Below are positions 7,311-16,853 of a stretch of 46,993 nt of DNA, piece by piece. Under the pieces are notes generated by a model. That model was not told where the DNA came from, ran no database searches, and saw nothing but the letters and a program-made list of their open reading frames with translations. This stretch comes from Lonsdalea iberica (GTDB lineage Bacteria; Pseudomonadota; Gammaproteobacteria; Enterobacterales; Enterobacteriaceae). The DNA is taken from assembly GCF_002111585.1 (NCBI RefSeq), contig NZ_LUTP01000028.1:1-46993 (forward strand), read 5' to 3'. Position numbers and translations under genes: made by a program. Positions within the stretch are counted from its first letter, which is position 1. Each line of letters starts with the position of its first letter.

Positions 7311-7703
7311 ATGACAAATAGCAACAGTTTTCGCAGTAAAGGCCCGGAGCTGCTGGTCGAGCTTGCTCAGCACACCGCCAACATTTTGCATGAGGCCGTC
7401 GACATCGACACCCGCACCGCCGACCAGATAGGCGAAGCCGTCGCCAGCCGGATGATGCAGGTCTGGGGGGGACAAAACGTCTACTTCCCGATGGGGATGG
7501 CGTGGAGAGTCAGCCAACGCGACCAGGAGATCTTCAGCGATTTTAACGGCAAAAATCACCACGATCTGGCCCGCAAATACGGCGTATCGCTACAGTGGAT
7601 CTACAGCGTCGTCAAACGCGTTCGCAAAGAGGAGCAGGCACGCATACAAGGCTCGCTGTTCGAAGGCGCCGCCGCCCGCGACAGCGGTCCCGACGACGAC
7701 TGA
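7311..7703 (+). CDS. Mor-like transcription activator
   Basis: The 130-residue product matches the Mor family of Mu-like phages. The N-terminal dimerisation part covers about residues 10-60. The C-terminal helix-turn-helix is NHHDLARKYGVSLQWIYSVV (residues 83-102), preceded by the family motif VYFPMGMAWRVSQRDQEIFS. Mor turns on the middle promoter of Mu. AGAGGAA precedes the ATG. No recognisable middle or late gene lies downstream within the window, so the activator has no visible target here. Confidence 0.85.
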   Translation: MTNSNSFRSKGPELLVELAQHTANILHEAVDIDTRTADQIGEAVASRMMQVWGGQNVYFPMGMAWRVSQRDQEIFSDFNGKNHHDLARKYGVSLQWIYSVVKRVRKEEQARIQGSLFEGAAARDSGPDDD

Positions 7704-7706
7704 TCG

Positions 7707-7745
7707 CCCCGCCCGGACCGCGCCTCCCCGCCGGTCCGGGCGGGG
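7707..7745 (+). terminator. strong hairpin after the Mor-like gene
   Basis: A perfect 14-bp inverted repeat, CCCCGCCCGGACCG (7707-7720) with its complement at 7732-7745, encloses an 11-base loop and is followed by TTTA. It begins three bases after the Mor-like stop codon. The short T-run makes it an imperfect but likely intrinsic terminator that closes the early transcript. Confidence 0.75.
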
Positions 7746-8588
7746 TTTACCCCATCAAGACGCCTCGCCTGAATCCGCTCAAAACCGCCTCACGGCTCAC
7801 TCACCACGTTCGCAGATTTACGACGCCGATACGCTCTCCAATGCCGCAACGCCGTTACTTCAATACGGCCGCCAATCCCACCCACCGTGGGGACAGGGCC
7901 GGGGGACAGGATAGGCAGGTTGATAACGCCGCCCGCCGCCGCATCTGCTCTGAAAGCGCCCGCGAGACTCGCCGACGGTGAGGACATCACAGACGACATT
8001 CTGGCTGGCGGGGCCGCCGCCGGGGGGATCATCAAAGCAAGTATGCTGAGCGCGTGGCGGCACCGAAGGTCAAACGTCGGTACCAGACGAGGCACCGCCG
8101 CGCAGCGTCAGCATAAAACCTGCTCGTTCCGTACGAAAGGCGGCCGCGCTTATGCCCTCGGTTACGCGATTAAGGCCATGCTTCCGGTCACGCTTACGGG
8201 CTGCGCCCTCACGTTTCTCCACGCAGGCGACACGCCTAAGCCGGCCCGACAGCGCTGGCTCGGCCCATCAGGCTCAATTCAAGAGAGAAAAATAAAACAG
8301 AAGGAACGCGCCTCCGCCTGCAAAGACGCAGGCGATCCAGGGTAAAGCTCCCGGGCCGAGGGGCGGTCGTGTCAAAGGCCAGAAGGACGAACATGCGAAG
8401 AGTTCAGATCGATAAAACGTGAAGCGATGAGGCGGAAACATCACCGATTGATGAGCTTACCGGCGGCGGGTTTCCAAAAGGCCTTAGCGCCCCGGCAATG
8501 GAAGGATGATACCCGAAAGATCACGCCGATGAGCCGCCGCGGAGGCGCTGAAAAGCGTGCTCAAAAAATGACGACAGTTGCCGTTTTC
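7746..8588. other. gene-poor stretch to the right of the phage module
   Basis: About 840 bp with no frame that looks like a real gene; the open frames are low-complexity Ala/Arg/Pro translations without start signals. It includes a direct repeat GGGGACAGG (7889-7897 and 7902-7910) and a hairpin CGCCTGC...GCAGGCG (8315-8321 with 8328-8334). Composition stays GC-rich until about 8550. It may be decayed phage DNA. Confidence 0.5.
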
Positions 8589-8771
8589 TCACAGTCGGAT
8601 TGCCGCGTAGGATTGGCCGTTAAAGAATGGACTCCACGGTCCTCTGATCTGTTGCAATTCGTCGAGAATCTCTATTTCCCGTATATTACGACGCGCCGCT
8701 TCGCGGCCATTCGCTGAATAAAGGTCACCCACTTCGATCGCACGGCCTTTATGGCTATCCTCTATTTCCAC
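8589..8771 (-). CDS. small soluble protein, second gene of a coupled pair
   Basis: A 60-residue product starts from GTG at 8771, whose first base is the last base of the upstream gene's TAG stop triplet region (the bases read TAGTG), so translation is probably coupled. GGAG stands 8 bp before it. The protein is polar and charged, with a predicted helix NGREAARRNIREIEILDELQ. I do not recognise it. Paired with a small membrane protein gene in an accessory region, it could be part of a toxin/immunity or exclusion pair, but nothing in the sequence proves this. Confidence 0.4.
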   Translation of the reverse strand: MEIEDSHKGRAIEVGDLYSANGREAARRNIREIEILDELQQIRGPWSPFFNGQSYAAIRL

Positions 8772-8962
8772 TAAACCTGCTCCGGCGCTAAGCGAACAAA
8801 AAATAAAATTACTGATAGGACCAGTGCACCCGGCAACGCTGAATAACCCGTCAACCGAAAAATAAAAAACGCAAAAAAATAAACAGGCAACGCGCTTTTA
8901 TCAAAAAACAGACAAATTACTAACGAAATAGTTAGTAAAGGAAAGAGGAAATAGACGCGCAA
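8771..8962 (-). CDS. small two-helix membrane protein, first gene of a coupled pair
   Basis: The 63-residue product is almost wholly hydrophobic, with two or three helices (YFLFPLLTISLVICLFF, then PVYFFAFFIF and ALVLSVILFF). It starts with TTG at 8962, preceded by GAGGA four bases upstream, which decides the start. The DNA is AT-rich, unlike the flanking GC-rich chromosome, and suggests acquired DNA. No family is recognised. The overlap with the next gene suggests that the two products act together. Confidence 0.4.
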   Translation of the reverse strand: MRVYFLFPLLTISLVICLFFDKSALPVYFFAFFIFRLTGYSALPGALVLSVILFFVRLAPEQV

Positions 8963-9444
8963 GTCTTCCTCGTTTATCTGTATTATTAATCAGCAATCAA
9001 GAATAATAAAAAATTCATCTTTCCTTTTCGTGCGGATAATTATTCAAATTCATTTCTTTTTTCACATAGCAAAAAATTGTTTCATCCACCCGAGTTTCCC
9101 ATTCCTGCCCTCACATTCTCGAATCTCATTATCTCTATTTTTGGCCGGGGATTATATTGGTGGGGATCAATAGGATATATCCATAAATATCATGCAGAAA
9201 ATAAATACTGCGCTGGACAGAAAACGGACGTTACTGAGACGTTATTTTCGATGCTCATTAAAGATAAAAAATATCTTTAGAGCAAAAAATCCGCGATGAA
9301 GAATATTAGCGAGGGAGTACGCTTATTGATAAATCGCTTAATTTGATAGGAGGGTAATAATTTACTTGGTTATTACTGTTAAACTGCAACGGTGAAATAA
9401 CATGACCCAGCTTTGTTTACCGATGCCGGGTCATTCAAATGAGG
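8963..9444. other. AT-rich intergenic stretch
   Basis: The tract is markedly AT-rich compared with both sides. A plus-strand frame at 9077-9280 (67 residues) has no ribosome-binding site and aromatic-rich low-complexity content, so I do not call it. A weak inverted repeat ATGACCC...GGGTCAT (9402-9408 with 9428-9434) lies just past the end of cysA and might help end its transcript; it has a long loop and no T-run. Confidence 0.4.
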
Positions 9445-10437
9445 TTAAATTTCCCAATCATGGTTATAGGTTTTGGGTTTGAATTGAATGATGTCGCCCC
9501 GATGTAGTCCGGCGAGCGTGGTGTCGTCGTGCGCCACTTCAGCTTCAATCAGCTCCGAATTCCCCTCAATCTGCAATGTTAAGCGCGTTAACGCCCCCAA
9601 CGGGCGGATGTCTTTGACGGCAACGGGCTGGTAGTCCGGCTGCGGATCTTTCGACAACACCACCTCATGCGGACGAAACAAGATAGATTTGTCGGATTCA
9701 GACAACGTCAGGCGGTTGCTGTCGCCGAGGAAATGGTACACAAACTCGCTGGCGGGATGGTTGTAGACCTCGTGCGGCGTCCCAATTTGCTCAATCACGC
9801 CTTTATTCATCAGCACGATGCGATCGGCTACTTCCATCGCCTCTTCCTGATCGTGAGTAACGAACACCGACGTCAAGTTGATATTCTCGTGTAGGCGAGA
9901 CAACCAGCGACGCAGCTCCTTACGCACTTTCGCATCCAGCGCTCCGAAAGGTTCATCCAGCAGGAGGATGCGCGGCTCGACAATTAGCGCTCGGGCAAGC
10001 GCAATACGTTGGCGCTGACCGCCGGATAGCTGCTCCGGATAACGATCCGCCAACCAGTCCAATTGCACCATGTTCAGCAACTCATGCACTTTGGTTTCAA
10101 TGTCGCGTTTGGACGGGCGAATCGCTTTCGGCTTCATCCGCAAGCCAAAAGCAACGTTGTCAAAGACCGTCATGTGGCGGAACAGTGCGTAGTGCTGGAA
10201 GACGAAGCCCACATTGCGATCGCGTACGTCGTGTACCGAAACATCCTCGCCATGGAACACAATATTGCCGCTGTCCGGCTGCTCCAGTCCGGCGATAATC
10301 CGCAGAAGGGTCGTCTTACCGCAGCCCGACGGCCCCAACAGCGCCACCAGCTCACCGCTTTGAATGGACAGATTGATGTTATCCAGCGCCCTAAACTGGC
10401 CAAATTGCTTGTTAACGTTATGGACTTCAATGCTCAT
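9445..10437 (-). CDS. cysA: sulfate/thiosulfate import ATPase
   Basis: The 330-residue ABC ATPase powers sulfate/thiosulfate uptake. Walker A is GPSGCGKTT (about residues 34-42), the Q-loop is [11 protein letters not shown], the signature LSGGQRQR, Walker [12 protein letters not shown], and the switch histidine is in VTHDQEEA. All catalytic residues are present. The C-terminal part (from about 235) is the regulatory TOBE-like extension and is about 35 residues shorter than in E. coli CysA. The start overlaps the end of cysW by 11 bp. It is the last gene of the operon; cysM, which follows in E. coli, is not here, and accessory DNA begins instead. Confidence 0.95.
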   Translation of the reverse strand: MSIEVHNVNKQFGQFRALDNINLSIQSGELVALLGPSGCGKTTLLRIIAGLEQPDSGNIVFHGEDVSVHDVRDRNVGFVFQHYALFRHMTVFDNVAFGLRMKPKAIRPSKRDIETKVHELLNMVQLDWLADRYPEQLSGGQRQRIALARALIVEPRILLLDEPFGALDAKVRKELRRWLSRLHENINLTSVFVTHDQEEAMEVADRIVLMNKGVIEQIGTPHEVYNHPASEFVYHFLGDSNRLTLSESDKSILFRPHEVVLSKDPQPDYQPVAVKDIRPLGALTRLTLQIEGNSELIEAEVAHDDTTLAGLHRGDIIQFKPKTYNHDWEI

Positions 10438-11314
10438 TTTTGGCCAGCTCCTGTTGTTGCTCTAACTGTTTTGTCAAACGTGCCTCGCTCCACTGGCGCA
10501 GCAGCAGTATCACCAACGACATCACCAGCAGCAGAATCGCCACGCTAAATGCCGCAACAATGTTGTATTCGTTATAAAGAATTTCGATGTGCAGCGGCAG
10601 CGTGTTAGTCATACCACGGATATGTCCCGATACCACGGAAACCGCGCCAAACTCGCCCATCGCGCGCGCCGTACAGAGCACCACGCCATAAATCAGCGCC
10701 CATTTCACGTTAGGCAACGTGATGTTCCAGAACATCTGCCAGCCATTCGCGCCCAACAGACGCGCAGCTTCTTCTTCCTGCGATCCCTGTTGCTCCATCA
10801 GAGGAATCAGCTCGCGCGCCACATACGGCAACGTCACGAAGATTGTCGCCAACACGATGCCGGGCACCGCATAGACCACCTGCAGATCATGCTCCATCAA
10901 GAACGGATAAAGTTTGCTCTGCGCCCCGAACAGCAGCACATAAACCAAGCCGGTCACCACCGGGGAGACCGAGAACGGCAAGTCGATCAAGGCCAGCAAC
11001 AGCGTCTTACCGCGAAACTCGAACTTGGTCACGCACCATGCCGTGGCCAGACCGAAAATCATATTCAACGGCACGGAAATTACGGTGGCAAACAGCGTCA
11101 GCTTGAGTGCCGACACGGCGTCAGGCTCGGAAATCGCATTCCAGAAGGCGCCCACGCCATTGTGTAGCCCCTGCGTCACTACCATGACCAGCGGCAACAC
11201 CAACACCAGCACGAAGACCCCCCAGGCAAGCGCGACCAAGGTGTAATAAGTCGCAGGCCGCCGGAAAATAGAGCGTGTCTTATCCGACACGGAGACTGTG
11301 TTATCCATCATCAT
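10427..11314 (-). CDS. cysW: sulfate/thiosulfate transport permease CysW
   Basis: The 295-residue inner-membrane permease has about six helices, the first at [16 protein letters not shown]. The cytoplasmic EAA loop that docks on CysA is seen in [20 protein letters not shown]. It forms the heterodimeric channel with CysT. The frame opens with three consecutive ATG codons, and the true start may be any of them. It begins 3 bp after the cysT stop and overlaps cysA, so translation is coupled along the operon. Confidence 0.95.
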   Translation of the reverse strand: MMMDNTVSVSDKTRSIFRRPATYYTLVALAWGVFVLVLVLPLVMVVTQGLHNGVGAFWNAISEPDAVSALKLTLFATVISVPLNMIFGLATAWCVTKFEFRGKTLLLALIDLPFSVSPVVTGLVYVLLFGAQSKLYPFLMEHDLQVVYAVPGIVLATIFVTLPYVARELIPLMEQQGSQEEEAARLLGANGWQMFWNITLPNVKWALIYGVVLCTARAMGEFGAVSVVSGHIRGMTNTLPLHIEILYNEYNIVAAFSVAILLLVMSLVILLLRQWSEARLTKQLEQQQELAKNEH

Positions 11315-11317
11315 CCC

Positions 11318-12130
11318 CTAGCGATTCGGTTGGATTCGGCGCTGCAACAAGTTAATCAGCAACAGCATAATGAATGACAGCACCAGCATGAATACGCCGA
11401 TACCCGTCGCCCCTTTGTAATCGTACTGGTCCAGCTTGGAGACTATCAGCAGCGGCATGATCTCTGTTTTGAACGGGATATTGCCGGCGATGAACACCAC
11501 GGAACCGTACTCTCCCACACCGCGAGCGAAAGCCAGCGCGAAGCCGGTCAACCAGGCCGGCAGAATAGCGGGCACCAGCACGTGACGGAATATTTGTAGC
11601 GGCCCGGCGCCAAGACAAGACGCCGCCTCCTCCACTTCCTTCGGAATGTCCGCCAGCACCGGCTGTACCGTTCGCACGACGAACGGTAGCGTGACAAAAA
11701 TCAGCGCCAGCGTTATCCCCAACGGGCTATAGGCGATCTTGAAGGGAAACAGACTGCCCACCAGCCCGGTGGGCGCATAGAGCGACGTCAGCGCGATACC
11801 CGCCACGGCTGTGGGCAACGCAAACGGCATATCGATCATGGCATCGATAATTTTGCGTCCGGGGAAGTGATAGCGCACCAGCACCCACGCCAACAGCGTG
11901 CCAATAATACCGTTGATAAAGGCGGCAGATAGCGCCGTGGAAAACGAGAGCCGCACAGAGGACAACACCTGCCGGCTGGTGATCAGATCCCAAAACTGGG
12001 TCAGTGTGAGTTGGCTGGCGTAAAGGAACATTGCCGCCAGAGGGATTAAAACAATCAGCCCCAGATAGGTGAGGCTAAAACCTAACGTCAATCCAAAACC
12101 GGGCATTACCGGCGAAGCACGTCGCGACAT
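11318..12130 (-). CDS. cysT: sulfate/thiosulfate transport permease CysT
   Basis: The 270-residue permease carries about six helices (first TYLGLIVLIPLAAMFLY) and an EAA motif, EVEEAASCLGAGPLQIFRHV. With CysW it builds the membrane channel for sulfate and thiosulfate. An A/G-rich ribosome site (AAAGAAAGG) lies upstream. It follows the binding-protein gene by about 97 bp, a gap that lets the abundant binding protein be made in excess. Cysteine-pathway control by CysB is usual for this operon in enterobacteria. Confidence 0.95.
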   Translation of the reverse strand: MSRRASPVMPGFGLTLGFSLTYLGLIVLIPLAAMFLYASQLTLTQFWDLITSRQVLSSVRLSFSTALSAAFINGIIGTLLAWVLVRYHFPGRKIIDAMIDMPFALPTAVAGIALTSLYAPTGLVGSLFPFKIAYSPLGITLALIFVTLPFVVRTVQPVLADIPKEVEEAASCLGAGPLQIFRHVLVPAILPAWLTGFALAFARGVGEYGSVVFIAGNIPFKTEIMPLLIVSKLDQYDYKGATGIGVFMLVLSFIMLLLINLLQRRIQPNR

Positions 12131-12227
12131 AACAAGCCTTTCTTTTATCTACCAGACCACAACGGTCTCCCGCGTCCCTGCGTGACAAAACCGCCCCACG
12201 CCGAGGCGGTTTACATCATGAGATACC

Positions 12228-13238
12228 TTACTGATTAATTTTTTCGAAGATGCCGTCAAAAATTCCGCCATCAGCGAAGAACTTGGGCTGCGCCTGCTTC
12301 CAGCCGCCAAAGTCGCCGTCTATTGTCACCAGTTTCACCGGCGCGAACTGGCTCTTAAATTCCTCCGCGATTTTTTCGTTGCGCGGACGGTAGAAGTTTT
12401 TGGCAATAATACGTTGCCCTTCGTCGCTATAAAGATAGTTCAGATAGGCTTCAGCCTGCTTTTTCGTGCCTTTTCTCTCGACGACATTGTCGACGACAGC
12501 CACCGGCGGCTCAGCCAAGATGGACAGCGACGGTGTGACGATCTCCAGATTTTCGCCGCCCTGCTCTTTCAAAGACAGGTAGGCTTCGTTCTCCCAGGCG
12601 ATCAGCACATCGCCGAGCTGGCGCTGTACGAAGCTGACGGTCGAGCCGCGCGCGCCCGTATCCAGTACCGGGGCATGGCGATACAGTTCAGTGACGAATT
12701 TGAGCGCGCTTTCATCGGTCCCGCCCGGCAAATGCTTGGCATATGCCCACGCGGCCAGGAAGTTCCAGCGAGCGCCGCCGGATGTTTTCGGGTTAGGCGT
12801 AATCACCTGCACGCCGGGTTTTATCAGATCGCCCCAATCCTTAATCTGTTTCGGATTTCCTTTACGCACCAGGAATACGATGGTGGAAGTGTAAGGCGTG
12901 CTGTTATCCGGCAAACGCGCCTGCCAGTTCGGGTCGATCAGTTTTTTATTCAGATTGAGCGCATCGATATCGCCCGCCAAGGCCAGCGTGACGACATCCG
13001 CCTGAAGACCGTCGATGACCGAGCGCGCCTGTTTGCCGGAGCCGCCGTGCGAATTCTTGATTGAGATATCTTCACCCGTGGTTGCCTTCCAGTGCTTGCT
13101 GAAAGCGGCGTTGTACTCCTGATAGAACTCCCGCGTAGGATCGTAAGACACGTTCAGCAGTCCTGTCGCGGCAGAGGCAACGCCTGAAAACAACAGGGTT
13201 GCGGCAGCCAGCGACAGCCCCAGACGACGCTTTGACAT
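12228..13238 (-). CDS. sbp: periplasmic sulfate-binding protein
   Basis: The 336-residue protein has a signal peptide ending SGVASA. The mature part contains the family hallmarks [30 protein letters not shown] and [18 protein letters not shown], which line the anion site. These segments agree with E. coli Sbp rather than with CysP (which has LLNSSYDVSREL and SHAGSSKQ). So an Sbp-type protein sits in the operon place of CysP. I start at the ATG at 13238, with GGGAG 9 bp upstream; a GTG at 13247 is in frame but lies inside the spacing. The gene leads the cysTWA operon. Confidence 0.93.
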   Translation of the reverse strand: MSKRRLGLSLAAATLLFSGVASAATGLLNVSYDPTREFYQEYNAAFSKHWKATTGEDISIKNSHGGSGKQARSVIDGLQADVVTLALAGDIDALNLNKKLIDPNWQARLPDNSTPYTSTIVFLVRKGNPKQIKDWGDLIKPGVQVITPNPKTSGGARWNFLAAWAYAKHLPGGTDESALKFVTELYRHAPVLDTGARGSTVSFVQRQLGDVLIAWENEAYLSLKEQGGENLEIVTPSLSILAEPPVAVVDNVVERKGTKKQAEAYLNYLYSDEGQRIIAKNFYRPRNEKIAEEFKSQFAPVKLVTIDGDFGGWKQAQPKFFADGGIFDGIFEKINQ

Positions 13239-13565
13239 AGTTAACACTCCCTCAAGAAGTCATTCAGTTCGATACCCGCAGGCCACCGGGCTAATTATGG
13301 GGCCTTCCTGATAATATCTGGCGCTACGGCAGTCTGTAGAGACCACACCATAGCCGAAGATAGCGATAAGCTAAGTGAGTTATCAGGCAGGCGGTAAGAC
13401 TGGACAATAGAGGATATGAGAGGGCGGCAAAAAGACTGTTTCGCGATAATTTATGCAATCCCGTTATATTCTTCGCACAATTTTTGGGGGTTTAAATCGG
13501 GCTGGCCGCGCGGGCCAAGAGTCGGGGTGAAGGCTGACGCCGCGAACGACGTCAGCCCGTTTAGA
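13239..13565. promoter_or_regulatory. sbp upstream region and degP 3' end
   Basis: This 327-bp gap holds the promoter of the leftward sbp-cysTWA operon. A possible -10, TATTAT, lies on the minus strand near 13306-13311. An inverted repeat GATAA...TTATC sits at about 13364-13383. CysB sites are degenerate and cannot be set by eye. At the degP end a hairpin GGCTGACG...CGTCAGCC (13532-13539 with 13550-13557) without a T-run may slow transcription leaving degP. Confidence 0.4.
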
Positions 13566-15014
13566 TTACTGCAACAAGAGATACAGACTACTGTCGCCAC
13601 GGCGGATATTCAGCGCCAGCACAGGGGGTTTGCTGTCCAGAATCTTGCGCAGTTCGCCGATATTGGCCACGGCCTGCTGATTCACCCCGAGGATGACATC
13701 GCCCGGTTTCAGGCCGATGCGCGCGGCGGAGGAGCCCGGTTTCACCTTCTCGACCTTCACGCCTTTCTGGCCGTCGATCTGCGTATTGCTGAGCTCGGCG
13801 CCTTCAATGCCCGAATTCAGATTGCCCGCCGCTACCTGGGCCTGACTGCTTTGCTGCAACGTGACATCCACGGAAACCGGTTTGCCGTCGCGAAGCAGGC
13901 CTAATGTGAGCTTGGTGCCCGCAGGCAGAGATCCCACCTGCGCGCGCAACGCCGCAAAGCTGCTGACCGTTTTGCCGTTCAGCGACACGATGACGTCGCC
14001 CGCCTTGATCCCAGCGGCGGCGGCGGCCGATTTCGGCTGAACCTGGCTGACGAACGCGCCACGCTGAGCGTCGATCTTCATTGCCTGCGCCAGATCGGAG
14101 TTCAACTCCGTACCGACGATACCCAGTTCGCCGCGTTTCACTTCGCCGAATTCGACGATCTGATTCACCAGATTTTTCACCATATTGCTAGGAATGGCGA
14201 AACCAATGCCGATGTTACCGCCGTCCGGCGCCAGAATCGCCGTATTGAGGCCAATCAGCTCGCCGTTGAGATTGACCAGCGCGCCGCCGGAGTTCCCGCG
14301 GTTGATAGCGGCATCCGTCTGGATGAAATCTTCATAGTTTTCGATATTCAGCCCGCTGCGACCCAGCGCGGAAATGATTCCCGAGGTCGCCGTTTCGCCT
14401 AGGCCGTAAGGATTGCCGATCGCCACGGCGTAGTCGCCGACGCGCAGTTGATCGGAGTCCGCCATTTTCAACGCGGTCAGATTGCGGGCATCTTTGATCT
14501 GCACCACCGCGATATCGGAGCGAGGATCTTTACCGATGACCCGCGCATCGTATTTACGGCCGTCGTTGAGGCGCACTTGAATCTTGTCGGCATTATCGAC
14601 CACGTGATTGTTCGTCACCACGTAGCCTTTGGCCGCATTGATGATCACGCCCGCGCCCAGCGCCTGGAAGGTCTGCTGCTGACGCTGCTGGGGATTAGCG
14701 CTGCCGTCGTCTTCTCCGCCCTGACACATCGGCGAGGACTGGAATGGCGAACCCTCCTGACAAAACGGGGAGTCTTCACCAAAGAATGGCTGTAGCTGGG
14801 GAGGAATGCCGCCACTGCCCGCCCGGCTAACCGGCGCATGTCCTTGGACGGAAATATTGACGACCGAAGGCATCACTTTTTCAAGCATCGGCGCCAGACT
14901 GGGGAGCTGTTGGCTGGAGGAGGAGACCGATTCCGCCGCGATTGCCGGAACCGTCCCTGTTGCCATTGCCAGGCTTAACGTCAATGCACTCAGAACCAAT
15001 GATTTTCTTTTCAT
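13566..15014 (-). CDS. degP: periplasmic serine protease/chaperone DegP
   Basis: The 482-residue protein is an HtrA family protease. A signal peptide (MKRKSLVLSALTLSLAMATG, cleaved after IAA) is followed by the trypsin-like domain. The triad is His in VVTNNHVVDN, Asp in PRSDIAVVQI and Ser in RGNSGGALVN. Two PDZ domains follow (about residues 280-370 and 390-482). The LA loop with its two cysteines (SPFCQEGSPF and SSPMCQGG) is the DegP type rather than the shorter DegQ one. It degrades or refolds misfolded envelope proteins. I start at the ATG that gives the family leader; an ATG at 15029 is also in frame. A sigmaE-type promoter lies upstream. Confidence 0.93.
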   Translation of the reverse strand: MKRKSLVLSALTLSLAMATGTVPAIAAESVSSSSQQLPSLAPMLEKVMPSVVNISVQGHAPVSRAGSGGIPPQLQPFFGEDSPFCQEGSPFQSSPMCQGGEDDGSANPQQRQQQTFQALGAGVIINAAKGYVVTNNHVVDNADKIQVRLNDGRKYDARVIGKDPRSDIAVVQIKDARNLTALKMADSDQLRVGDYAVAIGNPYGLGETATSGIISALGRSGLNIENYEDFIQTDAAINRGNSGGALVNLNGELIGLNTAILAPDGGNIGIGFAIPSNMVKNLVNQIVEFGEVKRGELGIVGTELNSDLAQAMKIDAQRGAFVSQVQPKSAAAAAGIKAGDVIVSLNGKTVSSFAALRAQVGSLPAGTKLTLGLLRDGKPVSVDVTLQQSSQAQVAAGNLNSGIEGAELSNTQIDGQKGVKVEKVKPGSSAARIGLKPGDVILGVNQQAVANIGELRKILDSKPPVLALNIRRGDSSLYLLLQ

Positions 15015-15077
15015 AGGAATAGGTCTCATAGTCAATCAACACGCAAATTTTACGGCCTTTTGCTGTGGTCGCGCAGA

Positions 15078-15105
15078 TAAGATAACTCTGCACAAAGGAA
15101 GTTCC
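15078..15105 (-). promoter_or_regulatory. sigmaE-type promoter of degP
   Basis: On the minus strand GGAACTT (15105-15099) is followed after 16 bp by TCTTA (15082-15078). This fits the sigmaE consensus (GGAACTT, 16 bp, TCTRA) at all but one base. It lies 63 bp before the degP start codon. E. coli degP is known to be driven by sigmaE and CpxR, so the match is in the expected place. Confidence 0.8.
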
Positions 15106-15182
15106 TCTGCGCAATCCTGTGAAACGTAAGGAAATATTGTCTTTGTTTACAAAACAGCCGTCGGCGACGGCCTTTCCCTCGC

Positions 15183-16694
15183 TTACTCCGCCGCCATCAG
15201 CCGACGGTATTCGTCGTAGGCGTAAAGGTCGGTCATGCCGCTGATGTAGTCTTGAATCAGCCGACCGCGGTAGTAAAACTCCAGGCACTCATGCTGATCA
15301 ATCGGTTTCTTCTCCAAAGACTCCACGGCCTCTTGATAAGCCAGACAATGCTTGCGCGACAGCTTGTGGTAGAGACGAGTCTCGATGGGATAGTCGCGAT
15401 GAAACTCCTCTTCCACCAGTGTTCTGAAGTCGGCCGAGGGCATTTTAAGCAGAGGATGATAGATATCGAGCAAACCGCGCATCACCCGGCTTCCCTGTAG
15501 CTCCAGCTGTTCGACTTCGTGATGGTTAAAGACGTGTTTGAACGCCACACGCTTGAAGCTTTTCAAAAGTCGGTTCTGCGGACTGCCATCTTCCAGCAAG
15601 GCTTGGTTGAATTCGCCGTTAAAAATGTGAGGCAGGTTGTCAATAAAACGCTGTGAAGCATGCGGCACCAGACAAGCAACGGCGTTAACCCTCAGATTCA
15701 TAAAGAACTGGTCGTCGCTGCTACGCCAGCGGTGCTGCTGGCGAGATTTAAATGCCTTACCCACGGTCTTCATGAACATATCGTTCTCTTTCGTCTCTCC
15801 CCAGGCCTCTTCTAGCAGCTGATAAAGACGATCGATGGAAAACAGTTTTTTTTCAACGGCATCTTCCAGATCGGCAATGCAGTACGAGATATCGTCCGCC
15901 GCTTCCATAATGTAGGTCAGCGGAAAACGATGAAACTCTTTCATGTCCAGCTCGCTCCGCAGCTGACTTACGAACGCTTCCTCCGCCAGATAAAAGCCCG
16001 GCTTCTTCATCAGGTTGTTATAGTCGGCCGGCAGCTCATCGACCCAGTAGGCGGGCTTGGTATATTTGAGAATGCAGGCGACCTGCGAATAGGTCAGATT
16101 CAGTTTCAACAGCGTATGCACCATCCGCACCGCCTGGGCATTGCCCTCGAACTGACTCAGATCCTGTCGGATACGGCAGCGAAGCTCGTTCAGATCGTCC
16201 TCGCCCTCCTTCAGCGTCAGACAAGCGACCTGACAGGCGTCTTCCCCGATAAGCGTCTTGCAGAACTCGGCATCCATTTGTGTGGAAAACCAATTTCTCA
16301 GCGCGGATTCGCCGAAATGGCCGAACGGCGGGTTGCCGATGTCGTGCATCAGGCAGGCCATCTCCACCATGCTTTCGAAAGGGATCTCGTAGCGGCTCAG
16401 CCCGTAGGTATCCAGCTTCCCCTGGCGCCTCAAGCTATCGATAATGTTTTTAGCGATATAGCGGCCGATCTGCTGCACCTCCATGGAGTGCGTAAGACGG
16501 GAGCGCACGGCGGCATTTCTTTCCAATGGAAACACCTGCGTCTTCTGCTGCAACCGACGAATGGCGGCGGAGTTGATGATACGGCCGCGATCGCTTTCAA
16601 ACTCGCGAATGACGCCGTATTCATCGCTCTTTTCTCTAGGCTTGCTCAACGCGCGTTGATAGCTGATTTTCCTGGCAAAATCGATGTCGGACAT
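15183..16694 (-). CDS. dgt: deoxyguanosinetriphosphate triphosphohydrolase
   Basis: The 503-residue HD-superfamily enzyme converts dGTP to deoxyguanosine and triphosphate. Metal-binding residues are visible in [16 protein letters not shown] (His) and [20 protein letters not shown] (His-Asp pair), with a further conserved segment [20 protein letters not shown]. The length equals the family norm (505 in E. coli). I start at the ATG at 16694 ([13 protein letters not shown]) because GGAGA stands before it; the longer frame upstream overlaps the mtnN promoter. It is divergent from mtnN. Confidence 0.95.
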   Translation of the reverse strand: MSDIDFARKISYQRALSKPREKSDEYGVIREFESDRGRIINSAAIRRLQQKTQVFPLERNAAVRSRLTHSMEVQQIGRYIAKNIIDSLRRQGKLDTYGLSRYEIPFESMVEMACLMHDIGNPPFGHFGESALRNWFSTQMDAEFCKTLIGEDACQVACLTLKEGEDDLNELRCRIRQDLSQFEGNAQAVRMVHTLLKLNLTYSQVACILKYTKPAYWVDELPADYNNLMKKPGFYLAEEAFVSQLRSELDMKEFHRFPLTYIMEAADDISYCIADLEDAVEKKLFSIDRLYQLLEEAWGETKENDMFMKTVGKAFKSRQQHRWRSSDDQFFMNLRVNAVACLVPHASQRFIDNLPHIFNGEFNQALLEDGSPQNRLLKSFKRVAFKHVFNHHEVEQLELQGSRVMRGLLDIYHPLLKMPSADFRTLVEEEFHRDYPIETRLYHKLSRKHCLAYQEAVESLEKKPIDQHECLEFYYRGRLIQDYISGMTDLYAYDEYRRLMAAE

Positions 16695-16853
16695 GCTGTT
16701 CTCCGTTTCTGGCCCTGACCGGTGATAGCATGCCCGACCGGGCGATACAACGGTTAAGGCGTTTTGTTCGCGTGCTCTCGCTATCATAACGGCCATGGTA
16801 GACTACCGGCCACGACACACCTGTTAATTCAAGCAAAACTTGTGGGGAATCCT

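Larger units (their letters stand above)
1512..7745 (+). mobile_element. BcepMu-like transposable prophage, early module only
   Basis: The gene order repressor (leftward), then Ner-like, winged helix, DUF3102, transposase A, ATPase B, small protein and Mor-like activator (rightward) is that of the left part of BcepMu-type Mu-like phages. Codon use is richer in GC than in the flanking chromosome. After the Mor-like gene there is a strong hairpin at 7707-7745 and no late genes (head, tail, lysis). The exact termini are unknown: I looked for TG...CA inverted ends shared by 1400-1512 and 7700-9440 and found none I would defend. Start and end given here are the outer genes and the hairpin. It is either a deletion remnant or a minimal mobile module. 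Confidence 0.75.

Noticed and set aside
9077-9280. 67-residue plus-strand frame
   Set aside because: No ribosome site, no family resemblance, and it lies in AT-rich DNA where the content looks random.
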